Positions 1 through 6,015 of a DNA stretch of 11,654 bases are shown piece by piece. The position numbers and the translations under genes were made by a program. The notes under the pieces were generated by a model. It saw only the letters and a list, made by a program, of their open reading frames with translations, had not been told where the DNA came from and did not search any database. This stretch comes from JBLRWS01 sp047921075 (GTDB lineage Bacteria > Bacteroidota > Rhodothermia > Balneolales > Balneolaceae): positions 1 to 11,654 of the forward strand of contig JBLRWS010000067.1 in the NCBI GenBank assembly GCA_047921075.1, in the 5' to 3' direction. Each line of letters starts with the position of its first letter. Position 1 is the stretch's first letter.

Positions 1-185
1 AAAATTCCCAGCCCGGACGAATTCATGAAATTTACTTTGCTGAGATCTCCAACTACGTTGGTTTTCCCCTGATCAATCAGTGATTTAATTTCATCCATAA
101 ATTTTGTCGCAGAGGGCCCACCCATCGCCTTGCCTTTAAATTGGATGATAACCGTGTTGTAACTCTCAGATAGTGAGTAATTCAT
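1..185 (-). CDS. STAS-domain anti-sigma factor antagonist (partial, C-terminus outside window)
   Basis: The minus-strand frame starts at ATG 185 and runs off the left edge, giving the first 61 residues. The peptide ends in DLSKVNFMNSSGLGI (residues 47-61). This is the hallmark of SpoIIAA/RsbV-type STAS domains, where a serine of the (D/N)SSGLG motif is phosphorylated by a partner anti-sigma kinase; here it is Ser56 or Ser57, by family analogy the second. The usual Asp before the serines is Asn55. Dephosphorylated proteins of this family bind the anti-sigma kinase and free a sigma factor, or act in related partner-switching circuits. A GGAG four to five bases upstream of the ATG is one of the few good Shine-Dalgarno sites in the window and supports this start. 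No kinase or phosphatase partner is visible here, so the target pathway is unknown. Confidence 0.88.
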   Translation of the reverse strand, partial: MNYSLSESYNTVIIQFKGKAMGGPSATKFMDEIKSLIDQGKTNVVGDLSKVNFMNSSGLGI

Positions 186-522
186 AAAATCTCCGTTTGG
201 CCTATGTTAGATTAGTAATTGATCTTTCAAAAAGTATAATTAATAAATAATTGCAACCTTTTCAATTAGGTCGCATTATTTTGATTCCGTGTCGCAGTTA
301 GGTTTTATTAGTCGTTGTTCGAATTTAATTGGAAGTTTAATCAAAGCAAAAAAAGCTCGTAACGTAATTGGCCACTTTTGGTGTGGATGGTACCGGCAGT
401 ATGTAGCGGATCGTCTGTTCATCCAAAAAAGCTTATACTTCAGCCAAATCAGATACCCTTTATTCATTCTATGGATGACCTCGTTCACATAAACCGACGA
501 ACGCGCAACCGTACCGGGCCGA
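186..522. other. AT-rich stretch with no convincing gene
   Basis: About 340 bases separate the STAS gene from the acyltransferase gene. A 67-codon plus frame (289-492) and a 95-codon minus frame (276-563) overlap here. Neither shows a recognisable domain, and the minus frame runs into the start of the acyltransferase gene. The plus frame is in phase with the acyltransferase gene but ends at TAA 490-492, ten codons before its ATG. A perfect TATAAT lies at 235-240 on the plus strand, with only a poor -35 candidate (TTAGTA, 212-217, 17-base spacer). The stretch must carry the STAS promoter on one strand and probably the acyltransferase promoter on the other. I cannot place either with confidence. 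Confidence 0.5.
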
Positions 523-1404
523 ATGAAATATAACATCGAGTTTCTGCGCTTCCTGGCCGTCATTTTGATTACGCTTACCCATACGCGTCATGACGTAACC
601 GACGGCTGGCTTTTTCTTCTCGTTTATCACATACCGCAGTACGGAACGGTCATTCTCTCCATTATTTCGGGCTATCTCTACTGGAATTTTACGCGTAAAA
701 ACCGAACGCTGATTCAGCGCAAGGTAAAAAGCCTTTTGTACCCGTTTTTGATTGCCAATATTCTCGTCGTTATTCCGGTATTGGCGTTTTACTATCTGCT
801 GGACATCAACTTCCTAAATCGCCTTTCATTCGACTATACGCTGCTTACTGAGGGAATTCTTGCGTTGAGCGTTGCCCCCATCAATCCGCCTACCTTTTTT
901 ATTCGAGACATCTTTGTTGTATTTGTGCTGATTGAGTTTGCTTTCAGGAAAAACCTCTATATGCTGCTCATTATCCTGCCACTCCTGTTTTTTGGCGAAC
1001 TGATGATTCGCTACGATATCTTGGTGATGTTTATCTGCGGTGCTGCTTTTGCTGCCATGGATATCACCAAATACCGAACTCCCCTAATAGCAGGTGCCTT
1101 GGTGCTGACAGCCCTCTCTGCATACTTCGCCCCCGACTACACCAAATTTTTTGCCTCGCTGCTGCTGTTTCTTCTGATTATTGATATTCAGATAAAATTC
1201 TACGATGTAGGTGCCTACTCGTACCTGTTGCATCTTTACCACTCGCCCATGATTGTGGTTACCTACCCGATTCTAAGTCGATTTGTAACCCACGAATTGG
1301 TAAGCATTATCTTTCAGGTGGCGATCTCTTTGGCCGGTTCATATCTGTTATATCGGATTACACGGCGGGTGCGGGTGCTTCGAATTCTCTCCGGCAACAG
1401 GTAG
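523..1404 (+). CDS. Acyltransferase family 3 (OafA/YrhL-like) integral membrane protein
   Basis: This 293-residue, highly hydrophobic protein has about nine to ten predicted membrane segments. It begins with IEFLRFLAVILITLTHTRH (residues 5-23), matching the first-helix signature of acyltransferase family 3: a conserved Arg (R9) followed by a conserved His (H20 or H23). Other family landmarks are an SGYLYW stretch, a basic RKVKSLLYPF loop, PPTFFIRDIF (matching the usual PLWFLRDLF), and a C-terminal YSYLLHLYHSP (matching Y-L-H-P). Members transfer acetyl or other acyl groups to sugars, lipopolysaccharide, exopolysaccharide or peptides at the inner membrane. The substrate here is unknown. At 293 residues it is shorter than the common 330-380 but keeps both ends of the domain. 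No Shine-Dalgarno site precedes the ATG, as for most genes here. It faces the convergent flavin oxidoreductase gene. Confidence 0.8.
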   Translation: MKYNIEFLRFLAVILITLTHTRHDVTDGWLFLLVYHIPQYGTVILSIISGYLYWNFTRKNRTLIQRKVKSLLYPFLIANILVVIPVLAFYYLLDINFLNRLSFDYTLLTEGILALSVAPINPPTFFIRDIFVVFVLIEFAFRKNLYMLLIILPLLFFGELMIRYDILVMFICGAAFAAMDITKYRTPLIAGALVLTALSAYFAPDYTKFFASLLLFLLIIDIQIKFYDVGAYSYLLHLYHSPMIVVTYPILSRFVTHELVSIIFQVAISLAGSYLLYRITRRVRVLRILSGNR

Positions 1405-1478
1405 ATGCAAGACGCCAAATCGGGTGCACCCTTCCCGAGCACAGCAAAAAAACATCTCTTATTACTCCTCAGCCCTGC

Positions 1479-2837
1479 CTACACCGGCTTTAACCCATCC
1501 AGCACCCAGGGCATCAGTTCTGAAACGGTTGGGTGAACAAGCACCACTCTCCGGTATTCCTTGCACGGAATATCACTGTGCATGATGGCGGCAAACATAT
1601 TAATGATTTCATCACCGCCCGGGCCCAAAATGGAGGCTCCCAGAATTTTATCGGTATCGGCATCCACCAGCAGCTTGGCAAACCCTGTGGTCTCCCCCAT
1701 CTCTTTGGCACGGCTGATTTTACTCATAGGGCGGGTGGCCTTCAGTACGTTATATCCTGCTTCGACAGCATCCTTTTCGGTCAGGCCCACCCGGCCGAGC
1801 GGCGGATCCGTAAACAGGCCGTACACTGTATTTCGCATTGAAATAGCGCGGTCGCCCCCGTTGAGAACATCCAACACAATTTCTGCATCATTTACGGACG
1901 TATGGGTAAACGCCCCCTCACCATTTACATCGCCCACAGCAAAAACCCCATCCACACCGGTTCGGCAGTAATCATCCACTTTAATAAAACCGCGCTCATT
2001 CAGAGTCAGCCCGGCCGCATCGGGGTTCAAGCGGTCGCTGTTGGGTTTGCGCCCGGCCGCCACCAGCAGGTGCGTTCCCTGCAGTGTATCCCCCGATTTG
2101 AGGGTCACCCGAATTTTTCCTTCCTTGCCGCTAACCTCTGCCGCTTCGGAGTTGCACAAAACAGTGACCCCCTCCTCTTCCAAAAATTCCTGAATGGAGG
2201 CCGCCACATCTTCATCCTCATTCGGCATCAGTTGCTCTCCGCGCTGAATGATGGTAACCTCCGCGCCAAACCGCCGAAATACCTGGCCAAATTCCACACC
2301 GATGTAGCCACCGCCAATGATGATCAAGTGCCCGGGAACAGCCTCCAAATCCAGTAGGCGGGCACTGTCCATCCAGGGTACCGAGTCGAGGCCGTTGATT
2401 GGCGGAGCCGCCGGCCGCGTACCGGTGTTAATGTAGATCTTCTCCCCTTTGATCTCTTCATCACCTGCTCTGATGGTTTTTGGGCCGGTAAACTCGCCCC
2501 ACGCTTTGAACAGGGTAACATTATCCGTTCCCTTCATCCAGTTTTCGAGCCCCTGGCTGGAGCCGTTCCTGATCTCGTTCATCCGCTCGCGAACCCGGGT
2601 GTAATTAAGTTCAATATCTCCGGTACGGAATCCATAAAACTCCCCACGCCGCGCCATATGAATGGCTCGTGCACTCGCAACCATCGTTTTCGTAGGTGTG
2701 CAGCCGTAATTCACACAGCTTCCCCCTATTTTATCCCCCTCGATGATGGCAATAGAATCTCCGGTGGGTATTAGCCGGCCTAAAAGCGTCCCGGTTGCCT
2801 GTCCTGTTCCTACGATTATATGGTCGAATGTTTGCAT
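1479..2837 (-). CDS. Class I flavin disulfide oxidoreductase (dihydrolipoyl dehydrogenase / mercuric reductase-like)
   Basis: This 452-residue protein has the complete fold of the glutathione reductase/DLD/MerA family. The FAD Rossmann motif is HIIVGTGQATG (6-16) with ribose-binding Glu33. The redox disulfide lies in GGSCVNYGCTPTKT (38-51; Cys41, Cys46). The NAD(P) motif is GGGYIGVEFG (175-184), the second FAD motif GVFAVGDVNG (297-306), and the C-terminal dimerisation domain ends in HPTVSE (His435, Glu440 catalytic dyad). Gln198-Arg199 stand where NAD-dependent DLDs carry an acidic residue, hinting at NADPH use (inference). It lacks the N-terminal metal-binding domain and the C-terminal cysteine pair of true mercuric reductase, so a 'mercuric reductase' label would be misleading. 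No 2-oxoacid dehydrogenase genes lie nearby. A TTG at 2892-2894 would add 19 residues that do not fit the family; the ATG at 2837 places the FAD motif at the usual distance. Confidence 0.9.
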   Translation of the reverse strand: MQTFDHIIVGTGQATGTLLGRLIPTGDSIAIIEGDKIGGSCVNYGCTPTKTMVASARAIHMARRGEFYGFRTGDIELNYTRVRERMNEIRNGSSQGLENWMKGTDNVTLFKAWGEFTGPKTIRAGDEEIKGEKIYINTGTRPAAPPINGLDSVPWMDSARLLDLEAVPGHLIIIGGGYIGVEFGQVFRRFGAEVTIIQRGEQLMPNEDEDVAASIQEFLEEEGVTVLCNSEAAEVSGKEGKIRVTLKSGDTLQGTHLLVAAGRKPNSDRLNPDAAGLTLNERGFIKVDDYCRTGVDGVFAVGDVNGEGAFTHTSVNDAEIVLDVLNGGDRAISMRNTVYGLFTDPPLGRVGLTEKDAVEAGYNVLKATRPMSKISRAKEMGETTGFAKLLVDADTDKILGASILGPGGDEIINMFAAIMHSDIPCKEYRRVVLVHPTVSELMPWVLDGLKPV

Positions 2838-2983
2838 GGGAAGATGGTTATGAGCGTTATCCTGATGGTTACCAATGAAAGGAAATGAAAGCAACGTACA
2901 GCCGCAAATCAGAACCGCATTTTTTTCGCCCTTCTTTGCCGTTATTTACAGTATCTACCTCTTGTAAACCCCAATACCTGATT

Positions 2984-4117
2984 TTACAGCTGTTCTACTC
3001 GAAACGTTAGAATTGCCGGTGATCCATCATCCATCTCACCGCTTACATAAATGTGATCTCCGTCTGCATTCCTGAGCCGCTGGCCTTCTTCAAGGGTGAG
3101 CCGGCCAAGCGGTTGCCCATCCGGGGATAGGTGATACCAGCTTTGATTGGATGATTCCGGTACTATTCTTGCCAGCCATAAACTCTCATCATGCGTCACC
3201 ATGATCTGTGAAAATAGCGGAAAGGTATCCCCTATCGAATCTCTCAGCTCTCTTGACAGATCCCCGAACTGCCCGCCGAACATCCGTTCATTTAAAGCAG
3301 AGATCGCATCGCCCGTAACCTCTTGTACAGGATAGCCGTCAAGGTGAATTTCCTTCAGAAGTTCGCCATCGTTTCGGTAGTGATAAATGACCGGATCGCC
3401 GTTCCACGCCTGAAAATAGGTACCGTCGTTTTTGGGAGTCATTTGATTATTTGGCATCTCCGAAAGTCCAATACTAACCCGATTTTCGCCCACTCTGAGA
3501 GCTATTCCTGATCCGCTACGGAATTTCACATCTGTATTGCCAATACTATTTCCCCGGCGGTTCAAAAGTCTCACTTCATAGTAGCCGTCAGGAAATTCAT
3601 CCAACGCTTCATTACTACGGTATATAACCGGATATCCATCCTGCGTAGGTGTCAGCGCACGTGAGGGAAACCCATTTTCACTCTGCGGGTAGGCTACATC
3701 ATAAGCCGAGCTCCAGTTGTAATCACCGCTTTTATACAAGACCAGCAGCGAACGGCGCATGTAATCGCTTATATAAAGAGTGTCGTTCTCGCCTATGATG
3801 GGCCGGGCAGGCTGTTGAAATTCGCCGGGGCCATTGCCCTCTCTGCCAAAACTATTCTGATAGATACCTTCACGGTCGTACACGTGAATCTCAAACGACG
3901 ACAGATCCATCACCAGTCGGTTTCCGTCCGAATCAATTTCGGTGTATGTGGGTTGCCCAACAATCAGATCTCCCTGATCGGAAAGTGCCTCAACAAGCTC
4001 AAGTTCGTAAGCGGGCAGCTCAGAGAACGCATCTGTCTGTTCCACTTCTGATGAGCTGCAACCGGCGGCTGCAAGAGCAATGCCCATGGTGAAAATCAAA
4101 AACTGTTTATTTGCCAT
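2984..4117 (-). CDS. Six-bladed beta-propeller (NHL-like) lipoprotein
   Basis: This 377-residue protein begins with a lipoprotein signal peptide: a short basic N-terminus, a hydrophobic core and the lipobox AAAGC, with the lipidated Cys at position 20. The mature part resembles the six-bladed beta-propeller proteins common in Bacteroidota. An early blade carries SFGREGNGPGEFQQP (89-103), the turn that typifies NHL/6-bladed repeats, followed by alternating beta-rich segments such as DTLYISDYMRRSLLVLY. Such proteins are usually held at the outer membrane or in the periplasm and are thought to bind ligands; no enzymatic residues can be assigned. The gene lies upstream of the flavin oxidoreductase on the same strand with a 146-base gap, so co-transcription is uncertain. 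On its 5' side it diverges from the SDR gene across 125 bases. Confidence 0.82.
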   Translation of the reverse strand: MANKQFLIFTMGIALAAAGCSSSEVEQTDAFSELPAYELELVEALSDQGDLIVGQPTYTEIDSDGNRLVMDLSSFEIHVYDREGIYQNSFGREGNGPGEFQQPARPIIGENDTLYISDYMRRSLLVLYKSGDYNWSSAYDVAYPQSENGFPSRALTPTQDGYPVIYRSNEALDEFPDGYYEVRLLNRRGNSIGNTDVKFRSGSGIALRVGENRVSIGLSEMPNNQMTPKNDGTYFQAWNGDPVIYHYRNDGELLKEIHLDGYPVQEVTGDAISALNERMFGGQFGDLSRELRDSIGDTFPLFSQIMVTHDESLWLARIVPESSNQSWYHLSPDGQPLGRLTLEEGQRLRNADGDHIYVSGEMDDGSPAILTFRVEQL

Positions 4118-4242
4118 CTGTTTGTTAATTATGTTATGATGACGATGAACCTACTACAAAAACCGTGCACATTGCAAACCTGGTTTCTTCCTGCAAGCGA
4201 TTCCTTTTGCAGTATAACCTTTGACGTACATCCATATTTCTT
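4118..4242. promoter_or_regulatory. Divergent intergenic region with weak promoter candidates
   Basis: This 125-base region must hold the start signals of both the lipoprotein gene (minus) and the SDR gene (plus). On the plus strand TATAAC at 4213-4218 is a plausible -10 element about 25 bases before the SDR ATG, with only a weak CTGCAA-type -35 sixteen bases upstream. On the minus strand TAACAT, preceded at 17 bases by TTGTAG, lies just before the lipoprotein ATG and would give a very short leader. Both assignments are read by eye. Confidence 0.25.
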
Positions 4243-5019
4243 ATGAACCTGAAAGTAACCGATCAACGCTTTATCGTATGCGGAGCCAGCAGTGGTTTTG
4301 GTGCCGAAATTGCCCGGCAACTGCTCATCGAAGGAGCTTACGTTCTGCTCGTAGCCCGCAGGGGTGAACGTTTGCGTGAAAAATTCAGCCATTTTGATGG
4401 GCAAACTGACATTATTGAGGGCAGCCTGATCTACAAAGAGACACTGGAACGCATCGAAAACGCCGTTCAAAAAGAGTCTTTTCACGGCCTCTTACTCAAC
4501 GCCGGCGGCCCGCCAACGGGTACGCCACTGGAAACCGACATGGATGATTGGGATGCCGCCTGGCAACAGGTCATGCGTTGGAAAATTGACCTCTGCCTGC
4601 GTCTGGCGCCCCGCCTCAAAGCGCAGGGATATGGCCGGATATTGTTCATTGAGAGTCAGTCGGTAAAACAGCCGTTGCCGGCACTCACACTCAGCAATGC
4701 GTTCCGGGCAGGCGTTGTCGGTTTTGCAAAATCGCTCGCCCTTGAAATTGCCAAAGATGGGGTTACGGTAAATGTTCTTGCACCGGGATCGCATGAAACA
4801 CCGGCCATAGAGCGAGTGATCAAAAATAACAGCTCCCTGCGGGACATATCGTACGAAAAGGCCAAACAAGAGATGGAAGAGGCGATACCCGTGGGCCGAA
4901 TGGGTACCGCCGAAGAACTGGCATCTCTGGCCGTGTGGTTGCTTTCTCCGCTTAGCGGATATGTTACCGGTCAAACCATCAGCCATGACGGAGGCTCCAT
5001 TTCGGGGTTGTTTGGGTAA
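4243..5019 (+). CDS. SDR-family protein with non-canonical active site
   Basis: This 258-residue protein has a classical short-chain dehydrogenase/reductase fold. The nucleotide-binding loop is GASSGFG (14-20), with Arg39-Arg40 after the second strand suggesting NADP(H). The NAG motif is LLLNAGG (83-89), followed by the central NVLAPG strand and a C-terminal GQTISHDGG close to the usual G-x-DGG. The catalytic Ser is present (Ser138), but the YxxxK positions thirteen residues on read SNAFR, so Tyr151 is replaced by Ser and Lys155 by Arg. I recall a subfamily of FabG-like proteins with the same LSN-x-x-R pattern, so this is probably a conserved variant rather than a mutation. Whether it is an oxidoreductase with altered chemistry or a binding protein is open. 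It lies upstream of yjbQ, separated by a disrupted region. Confidence 0.87.
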   Translation: MNLKVTDQRFIVCGASSGFGAEIARQLLIEGAYVLLVARRGERLREKFSHFDGQTDIIEGSLIYKETLERIENAVQKESFHGLLLNAGGPPTGTPLETDMDDWDAAWQQVMRWKIDLCLRLAPRLKAQGYGRILFIESQSVKQPLPALTLSNAFRAGVVGFAKSLALEIAKDGVTVNVLAPGSHETPAIERVIKNNSSLRDISYEKAKQEMEEAIPVGRMGTAEELASLAVWLLSPLSGYVTGQTISHDGGSISGLFG

Positions 5020-5126
5020 ATGCAGAGCGGGAAAATCATTATAAATTTTGTTCAGAATAAACGATTTGGTAGACTATTCAACTCTGTTTTGTGTAAAAAA
5101 AACCTACTAACCTATCGCAAACAACT

Positions 5127-5330
5127 ATGAAATCATCCATCCTCCCTTCGTGTGCATGACCAGCCCTTTGCGAGCAGTTGGATTTACGACCTGGTACCCC
5201 CCAAACAGATCAGCGCAGCCGAACACTGCATCAAAATCCGTCAGAAGAAGACATTCAATCCATCTTTTCGCAGGCCGCTGCCCGAAGTGTAGAACTGAAC
5301 AAACCGGTGTTTATAACGATGTCAAAATAG
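5127..5330 (+). pseudogene. Possible broken or mis-sequenced small gene upstream of yjbQ
   Basis: The 5020-5387 stretch has no intact gene, but one frame looks gene-like. ATG 5127 opens a frame closed after ten codons by TGA 5157-5159. The same frame is then open to TAG 5328-5330 and ends in PSEEDIQSIFSQAAARSVEL followed by NKPVFITMSK, a plausible amphipathic, natural-looking C-terminus. A run of six C (5197-5202) in the middle is a likely place for an indel. A CCCGG/CCGGG hairpin starts five bases after the TAG, as expected at a gene end. I do not recognise the family. It could be a decayed gene, a real gene with one or two sequencing errors near a contig end, or a chance frame. Confidence 0.3.
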
Positions 5331-5335
5331 AAAAG

Positions 5336-5353
5336 CCCGGAATACACACCGGG
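5336..5353 (+). terminator. Small GC hairpin, possible terminator
   Basis: CCCGG (5336-5340) and CCGGG (5349-5353) form a 5-bp stem around an 8-base loop, right after the TAG of the broken frame and 34 bases before the yjbQ start. There is no T-run, so a factor-independent terminator is not well supported. Confidence 0.25.
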
Positions 5354-5387
5354 ATAGATCATTACCTGAAACCAACAAGTAGCTGCA

Positions 5388-5442
5388 ATGCCCATTATTC
5401 AAGAACAGATTACGCTCTCTCCCAAGCCTCGCGGATTTCATT
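5388..5442 (+). repeat. First copy of a 55-bp direct duplication flanking the scaffold gap
   Basis: These 55 bases begin at an ATG and encode the first 18 residues of YjbQ. They are identical to 5543-5597 on the far side of the run of N. This is most simply the overlapping end of one contig repeated as the start of the next, not a biological repeat. Removing this copy together with the N run restores one uninterrupted sequence. Confidence 0.9.
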
Positions 5443-5542
5443 NNNNNNNNNNNNNNNNNNNNNNNNNNNNNNNNNNNNNNNNNNNNNNNNNNNNNNNNNN
5501 NNNNNNNNNNNNNNNNNNNNNNNNNNNNNNNNNNNNNNNNNN
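5443..5542. other. Scaffold gap of exactly 100 N
   Basis: One hundred consecutive N join two contigs. The round number is the conventional placeholder for a gap of unknown size, and the 55-bp identity on either side suggests that the true gap is zero. Any frame that reads through the N run from upstream is an artefact. Confidence 0.95.
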
Positions 5543-5597
5543 ATGCCCATTATTCAAGAACAGATTACGCTCTCTCCCAAGCCTCGCGGATTTCATT
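5543..5597 (+). repeat. Second copy of the 55-bp duplication (start of yjbQ)
   Basis: Identical base for base to 5388-5442. This copy continues into the complete yjbQ gene, while the first copy stops at the N run. Confidence 0.9.
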
Positions 5598-5965
5598 TAA
5601 TCACGGATGAAGTTTGGTCTAAACTCCCGGGGCTGGAGAATGTAACAGCAGGAATTGCGCACATCTTCATTCAACACACCAGTGCCGGCCTCACCCTCAA
5701 CGAAAATGCCGATCCCTCCGTACGGCGCGATTTTGAAACCCACTTTAACCGGATGGTTCCGGAAGACCCATCTCTTTTTGAACACACACTGGAGGGCCCG
5801 GATGATATGACATCCCATATCAAAAGCTCTCTTTTGGGACATTCCGTAACCGTGCCGATCACCAACGGACGTTTTAATCTCGGCGTATGGCAGGGAATTT
5901 ATCTGTGTGAGCACAGAAACAACGGCGGTGCCCGCAAACTGGTTGTCTCTATCATAACGGGCTGA
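5543..5965 (+). CDS. yjbQ: YjbQ / UPF0047 family protein (secondary thiamine-phosphate synthase enzyme)
   Basis: This 140-residue protein is full length for the UPF0047 family. It carries the diagnostic stretch IQHTSAGLTLNENADPSV (43-60) with His45-Thr-Ser and Asn53. The second conserved block includes DDMTSHIKSSLLGHS (87-101) and the terminal signature ITNGRFNLGVWQGIYLCEHR (106-125). The conserved His and Glu residues are the proposed active or metal-binding site. E. coli YjbQ has weak thiamine-phosphate synthase activity, from which the family gets its name; the real cellular role is unsettled. The start is ATG 5543, identical to the ATG at 5388 in the duplicated contig end. No Shine-Dalgarno is visible. 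The GH13 gene follows 50 bases downstream on the same strand, so the two may share a transcript, although no functional link is evident. Confidence 0.92.
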   Translation: MPIIQEQITLSPKPRGFHLITDEVWSKLPGLENVTAGIAHIFIQHTSAGLTLNENADPSVRRDFETHFNRMVPEDPSLFEHTLEGPDDMTSHIKSSLLGHSVTVPITNGRFNLGVWQGIYLCEHRNNGGARKLVVSIITG

Positions 5966-6015
5966 TTTTCTCTAATTTTAGCCGATCTGTATTGATTTTA
6001 TAAGCCCGTATATCC

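Noticed and set aside
276..563. 95-codon minus-strand frame overlapping the acyltransferase start
   Set aside because: No recognisable domain, overlaps the first codons of a well-supported gene in antisense, composition looks random.
1420..1438. GGGTGCACCC palindrome and TCGGG/CCCGA stem after the acyltransferase gene
   Set aside because: Short stem with no T-run on the expected strand; too weak to call a terminator.
1533..1971. Plus-strand frames of 100-136 codons inside the flavin oxidoreductase gene
   Set aside because: Antisense shadows of a strongly supported family member.
5150..5965. A 271-codon frame reading through the N run into yjbQ
   Set aside because: It exists only because N positions carry no stops; its upstream half shows no domain, and the real yjbQ begins at ATG 5543.
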